A DNA stretch of 64,000 bases, taken from positions 3,541,501 through 3,605,500 of the forward strand of contig NC_133917.1 in NCBI RefSeq assembly GCF_964199755.1. Direction: 5' to 3'. How positions within the stretch are numbered: the stretch's first letter is position 1; each line of letters starts with the position of its first letter. The position numbers and the translations under genes are program-made. This DNA is from Larus michahellis (taxonomy: Eukaryota; Chordata; Aves; Charadriiformes; Laridae). The notes beneath the pieces are model-generated. The model was not told where the DNA came from. It did no database searches and saw nothing but the letters and a program-made list of their open reading frames with translations. Below are positions 1-11,106 of this stretch, in pieces.

Positions 1-129
1 CCTTCCCCAGCCCCGGGAGGGGGGTGAAGCCCCACAGGATCCGAGCTGGGTCCCGCCGGCGGGAAGGGGGGAAGGCCCCACTGCGCCCTCCACCCCAGTC
101 TCAAACCTGCGGCCTCTCCCACTCCACTT

Positions 130-310
130 CCGGACTACATTTCCCGTCGTGCCTCGCGGCCGCGCCGCTCTAGCGCTGGGTCTCTTCCCCCCGCCGGACT
201 CGCTTTCCCAGCCTGCCCCGCGGCGCGGGCGGTGGCGGGGGACGCTGGGGGGGGGGGCGTGCCGGTCACGTGACGCGGGGTATATAAGGGGAGGCGCAGC
301 GCCGGCGGCC
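130..310 (+). promoter_or_regulatory. CSRNP2: Core promoter upstream of CSRNP2
   Basis: A TATA box (TATATAAG) lies at 281-288. The perfect palindrome GTCACGTGAC at 265-274 is a strong E-box of the USF/TFEB class. At about 134-155 ACTACATTTCCC followed by GTCGTGCC resembles the ZNF143/SBS promoter motif. The region is GC-rich with many CpGs. The expected start site is about 25-30 bases after the TATA box. Assignment to CSRNP2 is an inference: it is the only + strand gene downstream before 22 kb, and a good donor follows at 434. Confidence 0.65.
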
Positions 311-433
311 CCATTGTTGTCGGCGAGCGGCGGCGGGGCGGGTCCGCGCGGCCGCAGCCCCAGCGCGCGCCCGGCCGCCCCCCGGCCCCCCCGCCCCCCC
401 GGGAGCCGCCCCCGCCCCGCCCGGGGGGACCCG
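311..433 (+). other. CSRNP2: Probable non-coding first exon of CSRNP2
   Basis: This GC-rich stretch starts about 30 bases after the TATA box and ends in an excellent donor (CCG then GTGAGT at 434). It would splice to the acceptor ending at 7444, giving a 5' UTR whose first in-frame start is at 7504. The start coordinate is estimated from TATA spacing. Transcript data would be needed to prove the join. Confidence 0.5.
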
Positions 434-499
434 GTGAGTGGGGGGGGTGAAGGGGGGGAGGGGGGTCCCGCCGCCCCGCCCCGGCGAGATGGAGGGTGC

Positions 500-1520
500 T
501 CTGGGGTATGGGGGGATCCTACGGCTGGGGGGCGATGCAGGGGATGGGGGGCCTACGAGGGATGTGGGGGCCTATAGAGGTTGCAGGGTCTATAGGGGAT
601 GGGGTGGCCTTTAATTCATGGGGGGCCTATAAAGGATGCAGGGGCCTTTTCCAGCTGGGGGGATCTATAAGGGATGCAGGGGCCTATGTGGTGTGTGGGG
701 GCCTTTTCTCACTGGGGGGCCTATAGGGGATGCAGGGGCCTATGGGGGTTGTGGGGGTGTTTTCTAGCTGGGGGGCCTATAGGAGGATACGGGGTCCTAT
801 AGAGGGTGCAGGGGCCTACAGGAGACATGGTGGCCTTTTCTAGTTGGGGGACCTATATGGTTGGGGGGCTCGTAGGTTGCAGGGACCTATCAAGCATGCA
901 GGGGCCTATAGGGGATGCAGTGCCTATAGGGGATGTGGGGGCCATTTGTAGCTGGGTGGCCTATAGGGGATGCAGGGCCCTACAGGGTATGTGGGGGCCT
1001 TTTCTAGCTATAGAGGGGGCTATAGAGGATGCGGAGGGCCCTTATAGCTGGGGAGCCTATAGGGGATGTGGGGGCCTTTTCCAGCTGCCGGGGGGGGGTG
1101 TGCTATAGAGGATGCAGGTGTCTATAGGGGAAGTGGGGGTTCTTCCCCTGGAGAACCTATAGGGGCTGTGGGTTATGGCCCCTTACAGCTGAGGGCCTGC
1201 AGGGGATGGGGGGCCCTGTAGGGGATGTGGGGGCCCCTACAGCTGGGGGTCTGTCTGTAGGGGATGTGGGGGCCCCCACAGCCGGGGCGCTCCCCTCTGC
1301 TGTATTTTGGAGGCCAGTAAGGGGTGTGGGACACCCTTATATTTGGGGGGGGGGCTGTAGGGGATGTGGGGGGTCATTGTGGTCTCCCTTCTCTTGTACC
1401 TGGGGGGCCTATGAGGGATATGGGGGGGGTTGTTTATATCCAGTGGCCCTATGAAGGACACGAGGTGCCCTTATAGCTGCTTTGTCCTCTAGCTGGGGAC
1501 CTATAGAGGATTGGGGGGGA
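500..1520. repeat. Minisatellite in CSRNP2 intron 1
   Basis: About 1 kb of imperfect tandem repeats built from units such as GGGGCCTATAGGGGATGCAG, alternating with GGGGCCTTTTCTAGCTGGG. Units are about 20-40 bases and often diverged. G runs of three to five on the + strand recur every few bases, so G-quadruplex formation is plausible. Short open frames across it are by-products of the repeat. Confidence 0.85.
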
Positions 1521-2188
1521 CAGGACGTATAGGTGGGGGCCACAGAGTGTGGGGGTACAGGAGTCATGCTGGGGTGCAGGCAGGGCTGGGGGAGGCCGTT
1601 CCGGGGGTCCCCAAGAAGCCTCACAGGGTTGTTGTGGTGGGATGGAGCCGGTGATGGCGGTGGGACGCGTTGGTCTGGAGGAGGAACCATCATGGAGGTG
1701 CTGGTCCGGTGTCCCTGATGGTGGGGGGGTATTGCGGGGGGGGGCTGCCCCCGTCGCCAGCACTGGGAGGTGAGGAGGGGGCTGGGAGGATCTCCCCCCT
1801 CTCGGTGAGCGGTGGTGGGACTCCACCAGCCCACTGTGGAGAAGGTTCCTCCTTGCCTGGCCCTCACGCCGCGGCCCTGACCCTCCTCGGGGTTATCGTG
1901 GCAGGAGCCAGGGTCTGCGTGGGGACGGAGGTGACCCCGAGGGTCTGGAGTCCCACGCACTCGGGTGCTCCATGGTCTGCCGGTGGCCAGGGGCCTCTAG
2001 CTGTCCTCAGCTGTGGCCACTGTCCGGAGGGAGCCCAGGAGCCCACATCAGCCAGCACGTGAGGTCTTGCCCCTCTCACCCAGCTGAGAAGAGCACCCAG
2101 GAGTGAGGGTTCAGCTCAGCAACCCCACGCTCACCCTCGGGAGGAGCTGGGCCAGTGGGACAACCATGGCAATGTTCTCCTTGTCCTC

Positions 2189-2360
2189 ACCTTCAGGGTC
2201 TCCCTTTGGCCTTGCCTTTGAGGTCTCCCTGGCCTTCAGGGGAGGTCTCCCTTGACCTCGCCTTCAAGGTCTCCCTTGGCCTGGTCTTCAGGGTCTCCCT
2301 CACCTTCAAGATCTCCCTCGGCTTCACCTTCAAGGTCTTCCTCGCCTTCAGGGCCTTTGG
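2189..2360. repeat. Short minisatellite, about 30-bp unit
   Basis: Five to six imperfect copies of a unit of the form CCTTCAAGGTCTCCCTYGGC. It lies within the long first intron of CSRNP2. Confidence 0.75.
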
Positions 2361-4176
2361 GTCAAGGTGTTCCGTGGAGCCACCGTGTGGGATGTGGGGT
2401 GGACCCACCTTTATGACTTGATTCTGGTGATGGGCAAAAGGACTGAGTAGGTTTTTCTGGGGACCGAGTGGGGTTTTTTGGGACCAGCCTTTTCCGTAGC
2501 ACCTGCCCGAGCCTCCCCGGGAGGTGGGGCAGCGGCGTGGGGGGATCCGCCCGCCTTCAGCGGGCACCGAGGTGATTCGGGGCTCTAGGACAACCCAGCC
2601 CCATCCCTACCGACTGCGATGCTGGTTGTGTAAGCGCCGGCTCCAGCGCCGCCGGTGCTCGAGCCGTGGGAGCTGTAGCCTAGATTTATTCGTTAGCCGC
2701 ATTCGTTAGCGGCAGCGTATAAGAGGAAACCAAATCTTTTGCCATTTGTTGTAAAAACCCGAAACCGAAGTGTTGGTGGTGTAAGGACCAGCCCGGGCTG
2801 GACTCGTCTCACCACAGTGACGACCGGAGTGTCCCTGAACCGCAGCCCAGCGGATCCATTGGCTGCCGGGACCAATCCTGAGGGAAAAGCCTCCGACGAC
2901 GGCAAATTTGTAAAAGAGACAACCTGCTGAACTCTTCCCGGTGGCCGAGCAGCCGACCCTTCCATCCAGGGTGGAAATTCTTTCATCTCATTTCTGGGCT
3001 CATCGATACGAGCTTCTGCCCGAATTCCTGCTCTGGGATAATGCTGGGATATGACAGGAGCACGAGCCGGGAGCGGGAGCTCTGTGCCGGGTGTCGAGCA
3101 GGTGGAGGTGCCCCCGGATCCGACCATTTTTGCCGGCTCCAGGTTTAATTCTGCAGCGATTATTGAGCGTGAGCCTCATTTTTTTTTTTTCCCCCTTGGG
3201 AGTGGGGGTTTCTGTGCTCCGCGGTGTCCGGCCACGTGCTCGGGTGTGACGGACCCTTCCCAGGTGGTGCCGAACCTGACCCAAAGCCCTTCTGCCACCC
3301 CTGGGGGGTTCTGGGGGGGCTCCCCGTCCTTGAGGAGGTGAGCTGCTTTATTTGCTCTTTGGAGGACGCGTGGAGCGAGGGTTTGGCTTCCCCGGGGTTT
3401 TCTCTTTGCATTCCCTCAGCGATAAACTCCCCGTTTCCCCCCACCTCGGTGGGGCCGAGGCTTTGCCGGGGCTTCGGGGTGACGGTGGGAGCTGCTTTTC
3501 CGCTTCCCAGTGAGTGCCGAAGGGTCTTCATTCTGCACGACCGCGAAGCTGCGGGGCTGCGTCGGCGGGGCTGGGGGTGGGGGTGTGCTGGGCACCTCGA
3601 CGCACGCTCCATCCCCCCCCCCGACGTGACGGCGTGATGCTCCGCAGCGATGCTGCCGTGTCATCCCGGCGATGCTCATCCTGCTGCGTAATGGGTAACG
3701 AGGGAGAGAGCCGGGCGGGGGGGGCGGCTGCCGGAGGGGAAGCCGCGTTTTTGGGTGGGTTTCACCCCGGGGTGAGCCGTTTTCCTGTTGAAATCGCCGC
3801 CGAGAGCCATCCTTATCTCCGGAGCCGGGGGGGGAATACGAAATTGCAGCCGCTTTTGCGCTCCAGCATCACCTTCCCGGGAGACGCCGGGTGCTGCGAT
3901 GGAATAAAATGGGCTCCTTTGGTTATTCCTCGATTATATTTTTCTGGTTTTATCTCGTGCGCCATGATCCGGTCTTAAATACACCCGTTATCGACCAGGA
4001 CGGGGTCGGGATGCTGCTGCTTAGCCCCGGGATCTCTCCCTGTGTATATCTCTCTTTATTTTCTTCCTTCTTACATATCATTCCCACCCTCTCCTTGTCC
4101 ATCTGCTGAAATAATCCCGCATCCCGGTATTTGGCACCTTGAAATCCTGGGAGGTTTTGTCAGGATCCGCTTTTGG

Positions 4177-4212
<36 letters not shown>

Positions 4213-6743
4213 CTCTGGGCGACTTATTTCAACCAGCCTCCCCCCAAAAATTGATGCTCGAGGGATGTGGTTGAAGCAGTTTATAGAGGGGAGTCAATAG
4301 GAGGAGGAGGAAATTTTGAGCATCTTCGGAGTTACTCCGTCCTGGAGCCCTTTGATCCACGTGAGATTTTTCAGGAGGGATCACAACACCCACAGGATGC
4401 CCAAAGGATCACAAAATCCGCGGGATGCACGCCTGGTGATTACTAATTGCTCTGAATATTTGGAAATCAAACCGCTCGTTGCTCCGGAATTGCTATTTCA
4501 GTCTCCGCCTGGACAAGCTGAGATGGGGGAGCAGCCCGGCAGCGCGTCCCGACGTGGATCGGGGATCATCGGAGACGATGCCGGAGTCGCGGGAGGCGAA
4601 ACAAAACTCGTTAGAGCTGGACCGAGGGCGGCGGATCCGCCACCCAACGAGCTTTGGGGACCACGGAGCATCCTCACCCTGAGGTGCTCCCACTTTTCCT
4701 CCTCTCCCGAAAGCTGGGAACCCGCAAACCAGGAGCCGGGGGGGGTTTGGTTTTTTTTTTTGTTGTTTGTTTGTTTTTGCAGCGTGACAGTGTTAATCAC
4801 TCATGATGGTCCGGGCTCGTTAAATCAACCTTGGATGAGCTTTGAGGCGGCAGGTTTTCCCGATCGGATCTTGGAGCGTCGCGGCTGGACCGGCTCCGCC
4901 TCGGGATGCTCTTGGCATCCGTGATCGCGGGAGTCCCGTCTCCCTCCGGAACGCCTCCCCGCTCCCAAAGGCAACGGCTGACGTGGAAAACACCAGTGTT
5001 TTGAGTTGAGCTCCTTTCGGTGTGGTTTAATAGCGGAAAGGAGGGGAATTGGGGTCGCGTGGCTCCTTCCTCACACTATTTGAGTCAAGTTTTTTTTCTT
5101 TCCCCGTCCCAAATCCCCTCCTCGGGCCTTTATCCTCCTGGGGAGGGAAACGGGGGCCGTTTTGGGGCGACGGAGGTGGGAAAACAAGGGGTGTGTGTGT
5201 TGGGGGGCGGGGATGTCAGGGTTGTGGTGGCAGCCACGCTCGAGCGGGTGTTTTCCACCTCCCCTGATCCCCTGGGATCGTGTGCGGGATCGGTGTCGTT
5301 CAGTCGGCTCCCGAATTGGGCTGCTGCTTACCCTGCTTCGACAGCTGCTTTTTCCCCGACTTTAGCAACAGGATGAAGCGATTCGCCTACAAATAAATAC
5401 CCCCAAAAAGCCGTGTTTAAACCCAGGCGGGGCTGGGAAATCGCACCCTGCTTGGGGGCTTCACGGCCACCCCCGTGCCGCTGCGGCTCTTGCACCACCG
5501 CGTCCTTTTTGGGGGAGAAAAAGGCCACTGGCGTGTTCTTTTTGGGGGGAAAAAAAGGCACCGGCATGTCCTTTTGCAGGGAGAAAAAGGACACTGGCGT
5601 GTCTTTTTTGGGGGAGAAGGAGGGCAGGGGGAGAAGTAGGGCACCCCTGTGTCCTTTTTGATGGCGCTAGCGTTTCTTTTCCGGCTTTAAAGAGGCCGGA
5701 GGCGATGGGAACCCAGCCCGGAGCTTCCCCTGGGGACGGGCAGTGCCTCCTGCTGCCCCTTCGCCCCGAATCACATCCCAAGACCCTCAGATCCCTCCGG
5801 GACGCGGGGTTCCGCGAGGGTGCCCTCGGCTGACACGCGTTATTTCGAAGCCGGTTGTTCCGTTGCCATGAGAACGGCGGTTGGAGCGAGGGAACACAAA
5901 GCGGAGAGGAGATGGTACGAGCGGGTGGGTGCTGGGCTCCCCGGGGATGGGGGGGACGGGGCATCCCGGGCCCCGGGGATGGGGACAAGGACAAGGGACA
6001 TGCCCTGGGCTTGGTTCAAAAGCAAAAGCCGCCGGTGTTGCGGTGGCCCGAAAGCATCAGGAGGACGAGGAGCGATGCTCGCCGGTCTCCCCACCGCAGG
6101 ATCCGCTCCCAAAAATTCCTCGCCCGAGCCGGAGATGAGCGTTTCCCGGCTTTCTGGGGGCAAAGCCGCCCGTTTTGGAGCGTGTGGGCATTAACGAGGG
6201 GGCAGGAAAACGCCAGGGACTCTCCCAGCAAAATCCTACAGGGGCTTAATCCCTCCCGAAGGCTCGGACGGAGCCACTGATCCGGCATCGGTGATGGGCG
6301 GGTGACCCAGGGCACGTCCCGAGGGCCTTTTAAGCTTTAGGGTTGGTTTTTTTTGTTTAGCGAGGGAGGCGGCAGGCACACCGAGCCGCCGGCAGAGGTT
6401 ATTTCACGGGTGACGCGTGCGGTGGTCGGCCGTGCCGGGGCGGCGCGAGCTCCTTTCTTTGTAAAACTGGCGTTTCCTTGTGCTCGGGAATTGATTTGGT
6501 GCCGAACGGGTTTAGGACAGAAGAGTTTGGTGGGAAGGGACCTGCGGCCGTCACCCTGCCCAACCGCCTGACCCCGCCGGGGCGGCCCAAGAATTAAAGG
6601 ATGTTATTAAATAATATTAAATAGCCACGCGCAGCTCCCTCCCGCAGACCAGACGCGGGGAGGATGGGCTCGCCTTGGAGATTGGAGGCTTTATCCGGAC
6701 TGGGGAGGGCAGGGATGGAGAGAAGCTGCTCCTGAGAGCCAGG
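2361..6743. other. Intron 1 sequence with no recognised gene
   Basis: Unique, GC-rich intronic sequence. It includes a T run of about 35 bases near 4177-4212 and several T-rich tracts. Open frames here are short, overlap on both strands and have no similarity I recognise. No exon, RNA gene or mobile element was identified apart from the small tandem repeat at 5503-5663. Confidence 0.6.
5503..5663. repeat. Tandem repeat, about 35-bp unit
   Basis: Four to five copies of a unit containing TTTTTGGGGGAGAAAAAGG followed by a variable CACTGGCGTGTC-like segment. The copies differ by small substitutions. It lies in CSRNP2 intron 1 and no function is visible. Confidence 0.8.
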
Positions 6744-7372
6744 GAATCAGAGAATCCCAGCCTGGCAGGGCTTGGAAGGGATCTCTGGGGATCTCCGGGC
6801 GGAACAGCCCCGGGGCTCCCAGCCTTTCCGCAGCACAGAGATGGATGCTCCAGCCCCTCAGCATCTCCGTAGCCTCCGCTGGACTCTCTCCAGCACTTCC
6901 CCGTCCTTCTGGAACGGGGGAGCCCAGAACTGGACCCAGTGCTCCAGCTGTGGCCTCCCCAGGGCAGAGCGGAGGGGGAAGATGACCTCCTTCGCCCTGC
7001 TGGCCACCCCAGGAGAACATTGGCCTTCTTGGCCACCAGGGCCCATCGCTGGCTTGTGGGCATCCCGTTGTCCCCCAGGACTCCCAGGTCTCTCTCCACA
7101 GAGCTGCTCTCCAGCAGGTCACCCCACAACCTGTCCCGGTGCGGGGGGTTGTTCCTCCCCAGGCGCAGGACCCTACACTTGCCCTCATTGAACTCCATGA
7201 GGTTCTTCTCCACCCAACTCTCCGGCCCGGCCAGGCCTGGCTGGATGGTGGCACAGCCTTCCCCCTGTCCTGTGTCACCGGCTGCAGGGACACTGTCCCC
7301 TCCTCCAGGTCGTTGATGAAGACGTTTAGCAAGGCTGGACCCAGAACTGACCCTGGGGAACACCGCTAGTTA
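6744..7372 (-). mobile_element. CR1 LINE fragment, antisense
   Basis: A 5'-truncated CR1 non-LTR retrotransposon lying in minus orientation. Its 3' end is on the left (GAATCAGAGAATCCCAGC, then GGCTTGGAAGGGA). Its minus strand encodes the end of the reverse-transcriptase ORF, with NVFINDLEEGT and EKNLMEFNEGKCRVL-like segments. It ends just upstream of the first coding exon of CSRNP2. Frames are degraded. Confidence 0.9.
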
Positions 7373-7503
7373 CCATTCCTGGTTATCCCGAGTGATATCC
7401 CGCCTTCACCGAAACGCCGTTACAGCTTCTCGCCTTCTCGGCAGGACCGCGGTGAGCCCGCCCGGAGCTCCGGTGGCCGGCTCTCCATGCGAACCACGGC
7501 CAA

Positions 7504-10500
7504 ATGGATGCGATCGCGAGCGCCGGCCTCAAGAGGAAGTGCGAGGATGCGGACGTGGGCTCGCCGGGCTCCAACTCGGACGACGAGATCTCCAACAGCG
7601 ACAGCGCCGATAGCTGCGACAGCGTCAACCCCTCCAGCTCCACCGGCTTCATACGTGAGTGGTCGGGGCTGGTCACCGGCCGTGTCCCCAGCCTCTGCCA
7701 TCGAGCATGGGGCACCTGGGCGTGGGGCTGGCTCCGCTCTTCTGGGTGTGGGGCTGGTTCTGTCCTTCCCCTGGACGTGGGGCTGGCTCCACTCTTCCCC
7801 TCTTCATCCCTTACAACCCGTTTGGGGTGATGAGCAGAGATCTACTCGCCCGTCCCACGGGTTCGGGTCGCTCCGGACCCCAGGGAGTTTCAAATATTAG
7901 TCCCCAAATTGGTTGTCCAAGGTCCATCCTGGACCTTTTCTATCCCCCTCCCGGCGTTTGCCCCACCTGAAATATTTTGGTGGCTGATGGTGATGGTGGT
8001 GTAGGGGGATTGGGGATCAATGGGGTTGGTCTCGGTGGCATTGGAGGTAAGAGCGCAGCCCATGAGGACGCAGCTGTCACCCAAAGCCAGCTGGGGGCCA
8101 CCAACACGAGCTCGACCTGCTCCTGGGAGCCCGAGGGCTCAGGGATTGCAGAAAAGCCACTTTCCAGTGGGGCGGAAGGTCTTCATGGGACTCTCAAAAG
8201 GGTTTTTTGCTCCTAACAGCCCTTTTCTGCCTTCCCCCCCCCCGGCCCCCCACAGCCACCTCCATCCTGAAGCGGCAGAAGCAGCTTCGCAGGAAGAATG
8301 TCCGCTTCGACCAAGTGACCGTCTACTACTTCGCCCGACGCCAGGGTTTCACCAGCGTCCCCAGCCAGGGCGGCAGCTCCCTGGGCATGGCCCAACGCCA
8401 CAACTCCGTCCGCCGCTACACGCTCTGCGAGTTCGCTCAGGAGCAGGAGGTGAATCACCGGGAGATCCTACGGGAGCACCTCAAGGAAGAGAAACTCCAC
8501 GCCAAGAAAATGAAGGTATTGCCGGGGCAGCGGGGTGTCGCTGGTGAAATCGCGGCCGGGAAACGCCTCCCTGAGCTTCGGTGGAGCTTGAGCGTAAGCC
8601 AGGTCGGAGGAGAGAGATCCAGGCTGCCGTTTCACACCGTCTGGGGATGGGTTTATCGCCGCTAAACTCTTCTTTTTTATATTTTTTTATCTCTTTTTTT
8701 GTGTCGATGCTGCGCCCGCCCGCAGTGCCGGCCGGGCAGCGTCAACCTGTGCTGGGTTGGCCAAATTCTAGCAGGTCTGTGCCGGTAGAAATTCCGGTCT
8801 GGGAGGAGGCAGCCGGGCTGCGTCGGGGAACGATGAGGATCTGGGGTGGCTCTGCCTGTTTTCCAGCCTGGCCCCAATTTGCCGCTGCCGGGTCTGGGCC
8901 CTCGGGTGCTGCCTGGGGACGCTCTGCAGAGCCCGCCATCGGCTCCCGCTGCCGGGACAGCCTGCTTTGGGCAAAGGGACTCAAATCCAGCCGGCAGCCT
9001 CTTTATTTTCTTTATTTTTTGATGATTATTTTTTAAAAACGGGCTTTTCCACCAGCTCCTCAGGAGGCCGGGGACCCCTCCGTCTGCTGCCTCTGCGGGT
9101 GCTGGCTCTCCGAGGGCCGGGGACCCCCTTTTCTCCTCAGCGCCGAGATTCGGGGGTATCGGGGGGCGTGGGGAGGAGGGGAGGTTGAAGGGCCGGAGCA
9201 GGGAGGTGAAGGCGCGTTGCAGGATCCGGCTCTGGCCCCGCCGCTGTTTCAAACCTCGTTTTACCGGGGCTGGGGGTGGGGGGGGGGATGCTCTGCGGCT
9301 CCGCTGCTGCCGCCGCTCTCCCGGGACCCTGACATTTTAAGCAGCGGCGGCCTCCTTTTATCTGGCTACTTGCAGGGCACCGTAGTGGAGGGAAGACAGA
9401 AAAGGGATTCTCTGCTCTGAATTATTTTTATTATTTAATTTTTTCCCCGCTTCCTTCTCCTATAAACTGTCAGGAGCCCGCCCGCAGTGTGACTGGGGGG
9501 GGATCGCGCAGGGATGGCTCTGTGCGGGACCGGGTCGGACCCTGCCCGGTGCTGGGGGGCCAGGGAAGGCTCTGAGCCGGGTGGGGGGTGGTCGGTGGGG
9601 GACGAGGAGGCAGATGGAGGGACGTCTGTCCGTCCTTCCTCCTGCCTCGTCGCCAGGGTTCGGCATTCCCCCCCCCGGGCTGGGCACTGACTCTGCCCCG
9701 CCGCCCCGCAGCTCACCAAGAACGGCACGGTGGAGTCGGAGGAGGCGGACGGCCTGACGCTGGAGGACGTCTCGGACGACGACATCGACGTGGAGAACGT
9801 GGAGGTGGACGACTATTTCTTTCTGCAGCCGCTGCCCACCAAACGCCGCCGAGCTTTGCTGCGAGCCTCCGGCGTTCACCGCATCGACGCCGAGGAGAAG
9901 CAGGAGCTGCGGGCCATCCGCCTGTCCCGGGAGGAGTGCGGCTGCGACTGCCGCCTCTACTGCGACCCGGAGGCCTGCGCCTGCAGCCAGGCAGGGATTA
10001 AATGCCAGGTGAGTCAGGGAAGGAGACGCCGGCGGCGAAACCAGGTTGCCGGGGCTCGTCCTGGTGCCGGTGTGCCCGTACTCTCCTCGGGGGCCGGCTC
10101 GTCCTGGAGGAATCGGGGTGCAGCTCCAGCCTTGTTTTGGGGACACCTCGCAGGGGGCAAAACTTCCCCCAGTGCCAAATTCTCAATGGCGGGGGTGGAT
10201 TTTAGGCTCCGGGGAGGGATTCTCTGGGATCCTGGAGCTGCCACGTCTCCGTCTCCCTGCCAGGTGGATCGCATGTCCTTCCCCTGCGGCTGCTCCCGGG
10301 ACGGTTGCGGGAACATGGCCGGTCGGATCGAATTCAATCCCATCCGGGTGCGGACTCACTACCTCCACACCATCATGAAGCTGGAGCTGGAGAACAAGCG
10401 TCAGGGCGGGCGGCCACCGGCGCCGGAGGAGGAGGCGGCTGCCGCCGCTCACGGCTCAGCCGGCGACTGGCTGGGGCCGCAGCCGGCCGAAACGCAGGAC

Positions 10501-11106
10501 TTCCAGGAATTCATGGCGGAGAATGAGACGGCCGTCATGCACCTGCAAACGGCGGAGGAGTTGGAGAGGCTGAAGGCTGAGGAAGACTCCAGCAATGGCT
10601 CCAGCGTGGAGAGCTTGGGCGTTTGCATCCTGGAGGAGCCCCTGGCCGTGCCGGAAGGTTTGTGCCCGGGTCTGGCCGCCCCCATCCTCATCCAAGCCCA
10701 GTTACCTCCGGGCTCGTCCGTCCTCTGCTTCGCCGACGGCTCGGAGCAGGCGGCCTCGGCGGTGGGCGACCAACCCTACTTGAACGATGGCCCTGTGGTC
10801 TACTACCAGGTGGAGCAGAGGCCGGCGCTGGGCGCCAAGGGCGAGGGCAGCGCGGCGGAGCCACCGGCACCGTCCTCCTGCCCGGGCGAGAAGGACCTCG
10901 GCGTCCTCCCCGGCCCCGTGGTGACTTGCGGCCGAGCCGCCGCTCCCAGCAAGGGGGAAGCGTCCAAAAATCCTCCCTCGTCCCCAGAGGCCGCCCCATC
11001 CTCCGAGGGCTGCCGAGCGGCGGCTGCTCCCTCTTCCCCGTCCCCGGTGCCACCGGAGCCACCCTCCGCCGAGGAGCCCTCACCGGGGCCCGTCCTGCCC
11101 GTCTGA
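7504..11106 (+). CDS. CSRNP2: CSRNP2, cysteine/serine-rich nuclear protein 2
   Basis: Four coding exons: 7504-7654, 8256-8515, 9712-10008 and 10264-11106. All junctions are GT-AG and give 516 residues (about 543 in human as I remember). The family are nuclear, sequence-specific transcription regulators of the AXUD1/CSRNP type. The N-terminus carries a serine/aspartate stretch ([18 protein letters not shown], residues 23-40). A very conserved core follows ([17 protein letters not shown], then [12 protein letters not shown]). The cysteine cluster starts at CGCDC (213-217) and ends at the CGC and GC motifs near 244-251, split by the exon 4/5 junction. The C-terminal third is Pro/Ala/Ser-rich and poorly conserved. 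The start is the first ATG after the acceptor ending at 7444 and matches the family N-terminus (MDA...GLKRK). Introns 2 and 3 show no further feature. CSRNP1 and CSRNP3 differ in N-terminal and core wording, so the paralogue call is firm. Confidence 0.97.
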
